From Runella aurantiaca (lineage in GTDB: Bacteria > Bacteroidota > Bacteroidia > Cytophagales > Spirosomataceae), in assembly GCF_003339505.1 (NCBI RefSeq), contig NZ_QPIW01000007.1, positions 1-64,000 of the forward strand: 64,000 bases of DNA, given 5' to 3'. Shown piece by piece: positions 53,469 to 62,345 of the stretch. The notes beneath the pieces are model-generated. The model saw nothing but the letters and a program-made list of their open reading frames with translations. It did no database searches and was not told where the DNA came from. Within the stretch, counting starts at the first letter, position 1. Each line of letters opens with the position of its first letter. A program made the translations under genes and the position numbers.

Positions 53469-54890
53469 TCACTCCTTCTCCCCATCCAAACCATCCGTAA
53501 TCATCTTCCGAATCATTTGGTGTGGGCGCAGGCCGTTGGTGCGTTTGGTGCCGTTTCCATTGCCATAATTCATGCTTCGGTCTGCCGAAGAAGACGCTTT
53601 TACGGCCAAATTATGAGTATTGAGCATTGAGTTGCGGAATTGGGTAAACTCCTCCTCATTCATCATTTCGCGGGCTATTTCTCCTTTGGCGTAGCCATCG
53701 TTAAAAGACGCAATGCGGCTGTCGGTCTGCGCCAAACGCGTTGATTCGATGAGTTCATCCAAGTCATTGCGCATTTTTGTACGCTCCGCCCGCAAATCAT
53801 CCAAGGTCTGAAACTGTTGAAGCTCATGCTCCAAAATATCTTTTTGCGTTGTTTGCTCGGCCAACTCTCTGTCGGCTTCCTCCAACTGTTTGTTTAATTT
53901 ACGACGACGACGGCTTAAACGCCACAGTCGTGGGTCAATTTGCAGCCATCGGTACCAAAAATTCTGCAACACAGGCAGCGCCATTCCGAGCGAAACCGCC
54001 CCCGCCAAAGCAAACAAAATACCACTCAACACAAACGATGCCAACGCCCAAGGGCTGTTGACAAGGCCCAGATTGAGCTCATCAGAACGCAAAAGTTGTT
54101 GCTCAATTTTTTGCAATAAAACTTGTTGTTCCTGCGGCGTAATCGTACTGTTGGGGTCGAGCGGCGTAGCGCCCAATTGAAGATTTTTGACCGATTTATT
54201 GATGGCTTCTTTCATTTTATCGGTACGGTAGGCCTCGTATCGAAACCATCCCAAAATCCCCAACGTGATAATGGCAAAACCTGCCAAACCTACTTTAAAC
54301 CAAGCATAACGCGTACGTGCTTTTTGGGTATGTTCATCCACATACGGCTTCTCAATGAGGCGGTCGTAGGCGGGTTTGAGCAAAATAGAAATCATGGCCA
54401 AACCAATGGCAAACGCCCACGCCTCGTTGTTGTTGCGAATGTTGAGGGCGTAGGCCACAATTTCGTGCGAAATAATAAGGTCACCAAACACAAACGCTGC
54501 CCCTGCAAAGAAGAAAAAGAAGCCTGCCAAGAGCGAATACTCCGATTGTGTTTGTTTACGCCGCGCCCGCAAGGCTTCGGTTTCGGCATCAACGGCTTCA
54601 CGTTGCGTCGTCAGTTCTGTTACACGCTTGGTGGCTTTGATTACCCGTTGCACAAACTCTTGCAAACGGTCGTAAGCAGTTTTACGCTTTACGGCCGTTT
54701 CTTCAATCTCTTTATCAACCCGTTGGATTTCATTTCGACGGTCCTCAATCCGTTGGGCCAACCAATTATAATGTATCTGGCTTGATAGATAACTTTCGTA
54801 TGGATTACGATTTTCCGAGCCTTCAATACCGCTATGGTAGCCGTGTTGAAAATCGGGTTCGTCAGTATGGTCTTTTGTTGGTTCCTGCAT
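53469..54890 (-). CDS. Unknown coiled-coil / four-helix membrane protein (partner A)
   Basis: A 473-residue protein not assigned to a family. An acidic N-terminus (1-40) is followed by a long coiled coil (about 45-115: rich in E, K, R heptads such as RRNEIQRVDKEIEE), four membrane helices (about 119-141, 157-171, 198-215, 282-305) and a second coiled coil (about 325-390: KLNKQLEEADRELAEQ). The C-terminal tail is polar and glycine/asparagine-rich. It starts 43 bases after the gene at 54934-56106, which has the same coiled coil/four helices/coiled coil order, so the two probably form one membrane complex. Function is unknown. Confidence 0.8.
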   Translation of the reverse strand: MQEPTKDHTDEPDFQHGYHSGIEGSENRNPYESYLSSQIHYNWLAQRIEDRRNEIQRVDKEIEETAVKRKTAYDRLQEFVQRVIKATKRVTELTTQREAVDAETEALRARRKQTQSEYSLLAGFFFFFAGAAFVFGDLIISHEIVAYALNIRNNNEAWAFAIGLAMISILLKPAYDRLIEKPYVDEHTQKARTRYAWFKVGLAGFAIITLGILGWFRYEAYRTDKMKEAINKSVKNLQLGATPLDPNSTITPQEQQVLLQKIEQQLLRSDELNLGLVNSPWALASFVLSGILFALAGAVSLGMALPVLQNFWYRWLQIDPRLWRLSRRRRKLNKQLEEADRELAEQTTQKDILEHELQQFQTLDDLRAERTKMRNDLDELIESTRLAQTDSRIASFNDGYAKGEIAREMMNEEEFTQFRNSMLNTHNLAVKASSSADRSMNYGNGNGTKRTNGLRPHQMIRKMITDGLDGEKE

Positions 54891-54933
54891 GGCTTTTTTT
54901 TTTAAATCGTGCTACTTATTTTTTACCAAGTGC

Positions 54934-56106
54934 TTACTGCTGATTTTGGGCGGTTGATTGAATCGCCCTCATTTGTCGGTCTGTCAAACGGTCGCGCAGT
55001 TGGCGGGCCAGGTAAAATTCACTTTCAAACAGTTTGATGAGGGCATCGCGTCGGGCGTTGACCCGCGCAAGTTCGGCCTCTACCCGATTCAATTGCGGCA
55101 CAATCTGCCATTTTTGAATGCGTAATTCATCAATTTCTGCGTTTAAGCGGTTGGTTTCCTCGTCCCAAGTCTCTGTTTTGCTTGTTTTTTCTTTTTTCAT
55201 GTTGGCACCCGTCAGCCAAATCCGTAAATCATTGCGAAGTACGGTGATATTGCTCAAAAGCAATTTGCCCGCAAAAAGAAACAGAAAAAACACAAAGACA
55301 AACAACGCCACCGCTCGCCAAACGGTCTGATTTTGTAATGCCTGTACAAATACAAACATGGCTGCTGCAAAAGGCATACCAACCTCCTCTAACAACCTGC
55401 GCCACGACACATTGCTGTCGGTATCGTGAAAAAGTGAAACGCGACCGAACAAGTTAAACATCCCTGCCAGAAACACCCCAACGGCTATCCACTGACTATT
55501 GGGATATAAAGGGCGCAATGTATCATCAATCAAAAAGAAATTCCCCACGCACATCGCCATCGAAAACACCAAGCCTACGATGGTTCGCGGCAACTGATGC
55601 TCTCCTTCATTTTGGCGGGCATCCAACTCGGCGGCTTTATCTTTCAATTCATTGATTCTGGTTTCTTTTTGTCCAATAAACAAATTTAATTCCTGAATTT
55701 TTTCACCATATCGTTCCACATCTAACTCTAAATCAGCGGCTTGATGCACAAAATAACTGCGAATGATGGCTACTTTTTCTTCGGGCTTTGATTCCGAAAG
55801 TCCAAAAATGACGCCTTCATCCCGTAGCAAAGTTTCATCTTCCAACCACGATGGCAACTCAATGGGGATTGTAGTTTGCGTGGATTGAGGTGGTGTTAAA
55901 TCCCACGTATGGGTTGGGGCGGGAGTCTCTTCGGTCATGGCCCGCGTCTGCGGAACAATGGCTGGCAAGGCAGGCACAGAAACATCGGCCGTTACCTTTT
56001 TGGTTTCGACTTGTGGCGGCTCTAACTCCGCAAAAGACACCAATTCGGGGTCTTTTCTGAAGTTATCGGGGCTAAAATAGGCTTTGATTCGATCAAAGAG
56101 GCTCAT
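54934..56106 (-). CDS. Unknown coiled-coil / four-helix membrane protein (partner B)
   Basis: A 390-residue protein not assigned to a family. The ATG at 56106 (MSLFDRIKAYFSPDN) is preferred to a TTG 24 bases upstream. The first 100 residues are proline-rich and probably disordered; a coiled coil (about 120-168: ELNLFIGQKETRINELKDK) precedes four membrane helices (about 174-193, 205-222, 242-257, 263-284) and a second coiled coil (about 315-362: ETNRLNAEIDELRI). It has no signal peptide and no recognisable enzyme motif. It is transcribed with partner A downstream. Confidence 0.8.
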   Translation of the reverse strand: MSLFDRIKAYFSPDNFRKDPELVSFAELEPPQVETKKVTADVSVPALPAIVPQTRAMTEETPAPTHTWDLTPPQSTQTTIPIELPSWLEDETLLRDEGVIFGLSESKPEEKVAIIRSYFVHQAADLELDVERYGEKIQELNLFIGQKETRINELKDKAAELDARQNEGEHQLPRTIVGLVFSMAMCVGNFFLIDDTLRPLYPNSQWIAVGVFLAGMFNLFGRVSLFHDTDSNVSWRRLLEEVGMPFAAAMFVFVQALQNQTVWRAVALFVFVFFLFLFAGKLLLSNITVLRNDLRIWLTGANMKKEKTSKTETWDEETNRLNAEIDELRIQKWQIVPQLNRVEAELARVNARRDALIKLFESEFYLARQLRDRLTDRQMRAIQSTAQNQQ

Positions 56107-56237
56107 AGTAGGTGCATTTGGGCTGTTCAAACGAACGTTTTATAAACTTGAAGTTCAACAAAATTATTGTACTTCTCCCCAAAAATGGGACGAAAGGTGC
56201 AATTTATGACGCAGAGTATCATTTTTAATCTTTCAAT

Positions 56238-56271
56238 AAAAAAACTCCACACCAAAAATGTGGAGTTTTTT
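56238..56271 (-). terminator. Intrinsic terminator after the 97-residue coiled-coil gene
   Basis: AAAAAACTCCACA (56239-56251) pairs with TGTGGAGTTTTTT (56259-56271) around seven bases; A- and T-runs on both sides make it bidirectional. It lies 20 bases past the stop at 56291 and separates this gene from the membrane-protein pair. Confidence 0.85.
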
Positions 56272-56290
56272 CTACAAAAAAGTGCAATAG

Positions 56291-56584
56291 CTATTTTTTC
56301 AAAATAGTCAAAATGGCTTCAATTCCATTGCGCAGCTCCGTCTGCCCTGCTTCTACATCCTTTTGAAATTCAGCCAATCGTATAGCTTGCTCATTTTGTT
56401 TAGTTTCTACACGATCAAGTTTTGTCTCCATTCGGGATATTTTCGCCTTCAAAAGTGCCATCTCCGAATTGAGGGATGCCATTTTAATGTTTAGACTTGT
56501 CATATCTTCGGCAAGTAAGTCCTGCTTATTCAGCATTTCGGCAACAATCTCTTCCAATTGAGCCAATCTCTCACGGTCAGTCAT
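56291..56584 (-). CDS. Small coiled-coil protein of unknown function
   Basis: A 97-residue protein that is a coiled coil almost end to end (RERLAQLEEIVAEMLNKQDLL, MALLKAKISRMETKLDRVETK, QIRLAEFQKDVEAGQ-like heptads). It has no signal or membrane segment. It resembles small DUF-type helical proteins that oligomerise. It lies 44 bases downstream of aspS on the same strand, and a terminator follows it. Confidence 0.6.
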   Translation of the reverse strand: MTDRERLAQLEEIVAEMLNKQDLLAEDMTSLNIKMASLNSEMALLKAKISRMETKLDRVETKQNEQAIRLAEFQKDVEAGQTELRNGIEAILTILKK

Positions 56585-56628
56585 GCGGTTGCTTTATTTT
56601 TTTAGAAAGATAATAAAATCTTCTTTAG

Positions 56629-58401
56629 TTACGCTTTCGTCGCAATTTTCAATTCATCCAGCTGCTTTTGGTCAATGGTTGAGGGAGAATCAATCATAAC
56701 ATCACGGCCTGAGTTGTTTTTGGGGAACGCAATGAAATCCCGAATGGAATCCACCCCGCCAAAAATAGAACACAGGCGGTCAAATCCAAAGGCGATTCCG
56801 GCGTGTGGCGGCGCTCCAAATTCAAACGCTTCCATTAAGAACCCGAATTGAGCTTTGGCTTCTTCGGGGGTAAAGCCCAAAATCTCAAACATCTGCATCT
56901 GCAACGGCCGCTGGAAAATCCGTACGGAGCCACCTCCTACTTCGGTTCCGTTGATGACCATATCGTAGGCATTGGCCCGAACAGCGCCCAAATCCGTCGT
57001 TAACAAAGGAATATCTTCGGGCTTAGGACTGGTAAACGGATGGTGCATGGCATACCAACGATTTTCTTCGGGGCGGCCATCCGCTTCGCCATATTCCAAC
57101 AACGGAAAATCAACCACCCACAGCACTTTATAATCGTCGGGATTGCGCAAGCCTAAACGGCTACCCATTTCCAAACGGAGTTCATTGAGTTGCTTACGGG
57201 TTTTGTTGGCTTCTCCCGCCATGATAAGCATTAAGTCACCCGGCTGCGCGCCGAATGCTTCCGCCCATTGCTTCAAATCTTCTTCACTGTAAAACTTATC
57301 AACCGACGATTTGATGGTTCCGTCGGCATTGTAACGCGCATAAATCAATCCTTTTGCGCCAATTTGCGGACGTTTTACCCACTCGGTGAGTTCGTCCATC
57401 TGCTTGCGCGTGTATTCTGCACAGCCTTTGGCACAGATTCCAACCACTAATTCAGCAGAGTCAAATAAGCCGAAATTTTTACCTGAAACGAAGTCATTAT
57501 CGCCTTTCAACTCCACAAACTCCATCCCAAAACGAATGTCGGGTTTGTCGGAGCCGTATTTTTTCATGGCCGTAGCGTAGGTCATGCGTGGTACTTCAGG
57601 CAAATCCAGTCCTTTCACGGCTTTAAATAAATGCCGAATCAGCCCTTCAAACATTTGCAGAATGTCTTCCTGCGTTACAAACGACATTTCACAGTCAATC
57701 TGCGTAAACTCTGGCTGACGGTCGGCGCGTAAATCTTCGTCGCGGAAACACTTTACAATCTGATAATAACGGTCAAATCCCGACACCATCAACAATTGTT
57801 TAAACGTCTGCGGTGACTGCGGCAAGGCATAGAACTCACCCGGATTCATGCGGCTAGGTACCACAAAGTCGCGGGCCCCTTCTGGCGTTGATTTGATTAA
57901 AACGGGCGTTTCTACCTCAATAAAATTCTGGGCGTCCATAAAAAGACGCGTTTGCTGGGCTACTTTATGGCGCAATTCTAAGTTTTTACGCACTATGTCA
58001 CGACGCAAGTCTAGGTAGCGGTATTTCAGGCGGAGTTCATCTCCCCCGTCGGTTTTATCTTCAATCTGAAAAGGCGGCAGCTTGGCCGAGTTCAGGACCG
58101 TCAGCCCCGTCAATTTGATTTCAATATCACCCGTTGCCATTTTATCATTTTTGGCAAAGCGCTCAGTGACCACCCCCGTAGCTTGAACCACAAACTCACG
58201 GCCTAAATTTCGGGCCTGAGCGATGATTTCTGGGGCAGTTTTACCTTCTTCGAGCATTAGCTGGGTGATACCGTAGCGGTCGCGCAGGTCAATCCAAATC
58301 ATACCGCCTTTGTCACGTGTACGTTGTACCCAACCGCTGAGGATTACTTCTTTACTGACATCTGAAATACGGAGTTCTCCGCAAGTGTGCGTTCTAAGCA
58401 T
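56629..58401 (-). CDS. aspS: Aspartyl-tRNA synthetase
   Basis: A 590-residue class IIb synthetase of the bacterial type. The N-terminal OB fold ([22 protein letters not shown]) binds the anticodon. Motif 2 ([24 protein letters not shown]), the bacterial GAD insertion (about 290-410) and motif 3 ([15 protein letters not shown]) are clear. It charges tRNA-Asp; whether it is discriminating cannot be told. A TACTTTTG box lies 38 bases upstream. Confidence 0.97.
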   Translation of the reverse strand: MLRTHTCGELRISDVSKEVILSGWVQRTRDKGGMIWIDLRDRYGITQLMLEEGKTAPEIIAQARNLGREFVVQATGVVTERFAKNDKMATGDIEIKLTGLTVLNSAKLPPFQIEDKTDGGDELRLKYRYLDLRRDIVRKNLELRHKVAQQTRLFMDAQNFIEVETPVLIKSTPEGARDFVVPSRMNPGEFYALPQSPQTFKQLLMVSGFDRYYQIVKCFRDEDLRADRQPEFTQIDCEMSFVTQEDILQMFEGLIRHLFKAVKGLDLPEVPRMTYATAMKKYGSDKPDIRFGMEFVELKGDNDFVSGKNFGLFDSAELVVGICAKGCAEYTRKQMDELTEWVKRPQIGAKGLIYARYNADGTIKSSVDKFYSEEDLKQWAEAFGAQPGDLMLIMAGEANKTRKQLNELRLEMGSRLGLRNPDDYKVLWVVDFPLLEYGEADGRPEENRWYAMHHPFTSPKPEDIPLLTTDLGAVRANAYDMVINGTEVGGGSVRIFQRPLQMQMFEILGFTPEEAKAQFGFLMEAFEFGAPPHAGIAFGFDRLCSIFGGVDSIRDFIAFPKNNSGRDVMIDSPSTIDQKQLDELKIATKA

Positions 58402-58438
58402 ACAAAAGTCTATTTCTTAATTTCTTTAAAAAGTGCCG

Positions 58439-58446
58439 CAAAAGTA
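58439..58446 (-). promoter_or_regulatory. Candidate -7 box for aspS
   Basis: The complement reads TACTTTTG, an exact TAnnTTTG match, 38 bases upstream of the aspS ATG at 58401. No well-spaced -33 TTTG is seen. Confidence 0.4.
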
Positions 58447-58713
58447 CGGAATAAATGGGAGTTCGTTATAAATAGTACAAAGCATACCTCAATTTTTTAC
58501 AAGTATTTTCCAATTATAATCTTCTTGCCCTAACCGTTTTATCCACTTTTACACCACAATTCCCACTCACTCACCGTTATTTTTGAGTGAAGTGCACATC
58601 TCTTTCCTTCTTCTAAACTTGTTTGATAACATTTTCGTTATTTACTTTGAAAAAGAACGGTTTTACCCGAACTGCTCCTTTTTTTAGTCAACTGTAACTA
58701 ATCATACAATCCC
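58447..58713 (+). other. Divergent intergenic region between aspS and moaA
   Basis: This is most of a 312-bp gap. It contains an inverted pair TCACTCA (58567-58573) / TGAGTGA (58584-58590), and a promoter-like pair for moaA: TTTG at 58622-58625, 17 bases, then TACTTTG (58643-58649), close to but not exactly the TTTG-N19-TAnnTTTG pattern. The ACTCACTCAC word resembles that at 5513, upstream of the LytTR gene. Nothing else clear was seen. Confidence 0.35.
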
Positions 58714-59706
58714 TTGAACCGCGTAATAGACAACCACGGACGTCCTATCAGCTACCTGCGGCTTGCCGTCACGGACCGTTGCAATCTTCGCTGCTTTTAT
58801 TGCATGCCCGAAGAAGGCATCAAATACGTACCCAAACCACACTTGTTGACGTGGGAAGAAATGGAGCGTACCATTAGGATATTGGTCAATATGGGCGTCG
58901 ACAAGGTGCGTCTTACGGGAGGCGAGCCGTTTGTACGGCGCGGAATCATGGATTTTCTGGAAGAATTGAATAAAATCGACGGTCTTCGCCAAATAAACAT
59001 CACAACCAACGGCGTATTGACGGCTCCGCTGATACCTGAATTTCAGCGATTGGGCATTAAATCGGTCAATCTCAGCTTAGACACCCTTGACCGTCAACGC
59101 TTTTTTGACATTACCCGTCGGGATGAATTTCAAAATGTATGGCAAACATTTGAAGCATTGCAGGAATACAACATCCCTACAAAATTGAATTCGGTCGTCA
59201 TGTCGGGAAAAAATACGGACGACATTATTCCCATGGCCGACCTGACGCGTACGCACAATGTCAGCGTTCGTTTTATTGAAGAAATGCCTTTCAACGGCGA
59301 TGGCGCCCACGAATACCAAGAGTTTTGGAACTACCGAAAGATTTTGGAAGAACTAAAAAAAACGTACCCAGGGATTTATAAACTGCCTGACCCACCTGCT
59401 TCGACTTCGTATAATTATCAGATTCCGGGCCACAAAGGTACCATTGGAATCATCGCGGCGTTTAGCCGAACCTTTTGCGGCACGTGTAATAGATTGAGAA
59501 TCACGCCTCAAGGCCAATTTAAAACCTGTCTGTACGACGACGGAGTATTCAATATCAAAGATTTACTTCGACAAGGATTGGATGACGCTAGTGTAACACA
59601 ACGTATTTTTGAAGCACTTCAGCACCGGGCCAAAGATGGGTTTGAAGCAGAAGCCCGACGCACGGTAGGTTTAGTATCCGAGTCTATGTCGACAATCGGG
59701 GGATAA
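58714..59706 (+). CDS. moaA: GTP 3',8-cyclase MoaA
   Basis: A 330-residue radical SAM enzyme that starts molybdenum cofactor synthesis. The SAM cluster motif is CNLRCFYC, with the preceding LRLAVTDR. The C-terminal second cluster is CGTCNRLRI...KTC, and the protein ends in the Gly-Gly pair needed by MoaA. TTG at 58714 is the likely start because it is followed directly by the conserved N-terminus; no ATG fits. Other mo genes are not in the window, so it stands alone. Confidence 0.92.
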   Translation: MNRVIDNHGRPISYLRLAVTDRCNLRCFYCMPEEGIKYVPKPHLLTWEEMERTIRILVNMGVDKVRLTGGEPFVRRGIMDFLEELNKIDGLRQINITTNGVLTAPLIPEFQRLGIKSVNLSLDTLDRQRFFDITRRDEFQNVWQTFEALQEYNIPTKLNSVVMSGKNTDDIIPMADLTRTHNVSVRFIEEMPFNGDGAHEYQEFWNYRKILEELKKTYPGIYKLPDPPASTSYNYQIPGHKGTIGIIAAFSRTFCGTCNRLRITPQGQFKTCLYDDGVFNIKDLLRQGLDDASVTQRIFEALQHRAKDGFEAEARRTVGLVSESMSTIGG

Positions 59707-59713
59707 AAGCCAA

Positions 59714-60286
59714 CTATTCATCATCCACTTTAACGTGTTTCCAGTTTTCGCCAGAACGGATTCGGTTGAGTTGTGTGTGCGTTATCCCAAACTGTTTGGC
59801 AATCATCTTCAATCTGCTCTTGTCACTTTTGAGCATTTTTTTAATCATTCTGACTTTGATTTCGGTCAGTTTGTAGTTGCGGGTACGGGCAGGAAGCTTA
59901 CGATTTATAACGGCCGGGTTTTCACGGTTATGCTCCACCATTTCTGTCTTGGTTACCCACTTCAGATTGTCGGCACGGTTGTTTTGTTTATCAAAATCAA
60001 GGTGAATGACGTATTTATGCAATTCACTTTCGCGTTTTAGGAACAATTCAGCCACCAATTTATGCACATATCTATTGATGGTTTTTCCCCCTGTGATACG
60101 AATATTGAGCGAACGATACCCCTGAATCACCGAACCTTTTATAATAACCGCTTTTTTCTCTTCGTTTTGAAAACTTCTCAGGCGTCCATAGTTAGAGACA
60201 TCATACCGAGGTGGGTTCTCTACTCCCTCAAACTCGACAGGCACCCACTTTTCATTCCAATAACTAAGCACTTTTTTGTCGCTCAT
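59714..60286 (-). CDS. Free-standing NUMOD4/HNH-type endonuclease-like protein
   Basis: A 190-residue protein. An N-terminal NUMOD4 motif (WNEKWVPVEFEGVENPPRYDVSNYGRLRS) is followed by an HNH-like region (about 85-118: HKLVAELFL, then VIHLDFDKQNNRADNLKWV). In this motif the usual V-N-H-x-D is V-I-H-L-D, and the C-terminal Asn residues are kept. A C-terminal helix-turn-helix-like segment (LTEIKVRMIKKMLKS, MIAKQFGITHTQLNRI) resembles NUMOD1-type DNA recognition. Such homing-endonuclease-like proteins occur widely in Bacteroidota without introns. A role as nuclease or DNA-binding regulator is possible. It converges on moaA. Confidence 0.82.
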   Translation of the reverse strand: MSDKKVLSYWNEKWVPVEFEGVENPPRYDVSNYGRLRSFQNEEKKAVIIKGSVIQGYRSLNIRITGGKTINRYVHKLVAELFLKRESELHKYVIHLDFDKQNNRADNLKWVTKTEMVEHNRENPAVINRKLPARTRNYKLTEIKVRMIKKMLKSDKSRLKMIAKQFGITHTQLNRIRSGENWKHVKVDDE

Positions 60287-60405
60287 GGCCCCTATTTTAT
60301 AGATTGAAGATTTAGTTTACAAAATAAAAAAGTACATTTCATAGGATGTGAGTAGAACAAGTTTCAAAAACTTTTGTTTAGAAAAAAGGAGTAATTATTA
60401 TAAAA

Positions 60406-60765
60406 ATGAAAAAAACACTCATTATTGGCGCTTCCACCAATCCAGCTCGTTATTCATTTCTAGCTGCCAATCGATTGGTGAATCATGGGCATCCGGTGGT
60501 ATTGCTTGGATTGAAAGCGGGGCAGATAGCTGGCAATGAGATTTTAACTGGCAAACCCGACCTCAAAGATATTGATACCGTAACGCTCTACATTGGGCCT
60601 CAGCACCAAGCCGAATGGTATGATTATACTATAGCACTTCATCCAAAACGAGTAATTTTCAATCCCGGTACAGAAAACCCCGAATTTGAGCAATTATTAA
60701 CCCAAAACGGAATCATTGCGGAAGAAGCCTGCACGTTGGTACTGCTTTCGATAAACAGTTACTAA
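60406..60765 (+). CDS. CoA-binding domain protein (YccU-like)
   Basis: A 119-residue single Rossmann-type CoA-binding domain: IIGASTNPARYSFLAANRL (about 5-24), then DTVTLYIGPQHQ and FNPGTENPEF, ending in EEACTLVLLS. The family binds CoA in vitro; its cellular role is unclear. A 22-residue extension seen in some relatives is absent. It starts 119 bases from the divergent NUMOD4 gene and ends before a hairpin shared with mtaB. Confidence 0.88.
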   Translation: MKKTLIIGASTNPARYSFLAANRLVNHGHPVVLLGLKAGQIAGNEILTGKPDLKDIDTVTLYIGPQHQAEWYDYTIALHPKRVIFNPGTENPEFEQLLTQNGIIAEEACTLVLLSINSY

Positions 60766-60769
60766 CAAT

Positions 60770-60801
60770 AATTAAAGAAGGGGCAATGCCCTTCTTTAAT
60801 T
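60770..60801. terminator. Bidirectional terminator at convergent gene ends
   Basis: AATTAAAGAAGGGGC (60770-60784) pairs with GCCCTTCTTTAATT (60788-60801) around three bases with a one-base bulge. It covers the mtaB stop codon and lies just past the CoA-binding protein stop. Confidence 0.6.
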
Positions 60802-62130
60802 GTGAACGAACATGGGTATACTTTCCGATTCTTCGGCCTCCACCGTTCCGTCGGCATTGATATTTGTCAGGCGTAGGGTTTTCATTTCATTGATCAACAA
60901 TGGGTCATATTGTACGCTTACCCGCACGTAATTTTCGGTAAAGCCCTGCATGTACCCATTGACTACATCTTCTTCAAACAAAACCGTACGCTCCAAGCCT
61001 AATTGACTTTCATAAAATGCCCGGCGTTTTTTATCAGAAAGGATGTGCAACATTTTAGAACGCTCCGCCCGCTGCGACTGAGGCACGACGGGTTTGATGT
61101 CAACCGCTAAGGTATTCGGGCGTTCTGAATACGTAAATACGTGCAAATACGAAATATCCAACTCGTTCAGGAATTGATATGTTTCCAGAAAATCATCATT
61201 GGTTTCGCCCGGATGCCCTACAATAACATCCACTCCGATACAACAATGCGGCATTAACTCCTTGATTTTGGATACTCTATCAACGTATAATTCGCGGCGA
61301 TAACGTCGGCGCATCAACCCCAATATTTTATTTGAGCCTGACTGCAACGGAATGTGAAAATGCGGCACAAAGCGTTTTGATTGCGCCACGAAAGCAATAA
61401 TTTCATCCGTCAACAAGTTAGGTTCAATCGACGAAATCCGAAATCGCTCAATGCCTTCTACCTCATCTAGTGCCTTAACCAAACCTAAAAACGTCTCCAC
61501 ACGTTGACCATTTTGTAGGCCAAAGTCACCGATATTTACGCCCGTCAGCACGATTTCTTTGACACCCCGCGCCGCAATTTCTCGGGCCGATTTAACTACA
61601 TTTTCAATGGTATCAGACCGGCTTTTCCCCCTCGCCAACGGAATTGTACAATAAGCGCAAGGATAATCACAGCCATCTTGCACTTTGAGAAACGTGCGGG
61701 TGCGGTCATTGAGTGAGTAGGCCACGTGATAATCTACCGCGTCTTCAATCGGCGAAGCAAAAACTTTGCCCTGCTGCTGCGAAGGCTCTTTGACGAATCC
61801 ATCCAATAAATCAATGAGTCGAAATTTTTCAGCGGCACCCAAAACAGCATCCACGCCAGGAATTTCCGAAATTTCTTGGGGTTTGAGTTGAGCATAGCAA
61901 CCGATGATCGCCACATAACCGTTTGGATTAATCGCTTGTGCTTCGCGTACAATCTTGCGGCATTTCTTATCGGCATTTTCGGTAACTGAACACGTATTTA
62001 CGATAAATATATCGGGTTGGTCATTGAACGCCACTTTCTTATACCCCCGTTGCTCAAACATCCGTGAAATACCTGACGTCTCTGAATAATTGAGTTTACA
62101 GCCTAATGTATAAAATGCTACTTTTTTCAT
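60796..62130 (-). CDS. mtaB: tRNA (t6A37) methylthiotransferase MtaB
   Basis: A 444-residue radical SAM methylthiotransferase that adds the 2-methylthio group to t6A37 of tRNA. The N-terminal UPF0004 domain has TLGCKLNYSETSGI (9-22) and CSVTENADKKCR for the second cluster, the radical SAM motif is CDYPCAYC, and a TRAM-like C-terminus follows (VNGYMQGFTENYVRVSV). The pattern GCK-N-Y-ETS favours MtaB over MiaB or RimO. A TAATTTTG box (complement of 62135-62142) lies just before the start. Confidence 0.93.
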   Translation of the reverse strand: MKKVAFYTLGCKLNYSETSGISRMFEQRGYKKVAFNDQPDIFIVNTCSVTENADKKCRKIVREAQAINPNGYVAIIGCYAQLKPQEISEIPGVDAVLGAAEKFRLIDLLDGFVKEPSQQQGKVFASPIEDAVDYHVAYSLNDRTRTFLKVQDGCDYPCAYCTIPLARGKSRSDTIENVVKSAREIAARGVKEIVLTGVNIGDFGLQNGQRVETFLGLVKALDEVEGIERFRISSIEPNLLTDEIIAFVAQSKRFVPHFHIPLQSGSNKILGLMRRRYRRELYVDRVSKIKELMPHCCIGVDVIVGHPGETNDDFLETYQFLNELDISYLHVFTYSERPNTLAVDIKPVVPQSQRAERSKMLHILSDKKRRAFYESQLGLERTVLFEEDVVNGYMQGFTENYVRVSVQYDPLLINEMKTLRLTNINADGTVEAEESESIPMFVHN

Positions 62131-62202
62131 CCTGCAAAATTAGTGATAATCAGGCTGATTGAGAAAATGAGCGATTGAAGTTTTTAGTATTTTCAATAAA
62201 TA

Positions 62203-62217
62203 GGCCTAATTTAGGCC
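62203..62217. promoter_or_regulatory. Perfect 15-bp palindrome upstream of glnN
   Basis: GGCCTAA-T-TTAGGCC is a perfect inverted repeat with one central base, 44 bases upstream of the TACTTTTG box and 129 upstream of the type III glutamine synthetase start. It lies in the 215-bp divergent gap. The spacing suits an activator or repressor operator. No regulator is identified. Confidence 0.4.
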
Positions 62218-62260
62218 ATAAACAAAAAGAACCTGGTTCATTTCTTCAAATTGCTTTCAT

Positions 62261-62268
62261 TACTTTTG
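62261..62268 (+). promoter_or_regulatory. Candidate -7 box for glnN
   Basis: TACTTTTG at 62261-62268 matches TAnnTTTG exactly, 78 bases before the glutamine synthetase ATG at 62346. A good -33 TTTG is not present. Confidence 0.45.
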
Positions 62269-62345
62269 TCAGTCAAACAAAAAAAATATATGTTTGGTGT
62301 GTATTCCCGAAACAGTTAAATTATTCCAAAATCTAATCCTATAGC

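Noticed and set aside
54123-54785. 220-codon plus-strand open frame
   Set aside because: It is the complement of the coiled-coil membrane protein gene, has a composition of reversed codons and no domain.
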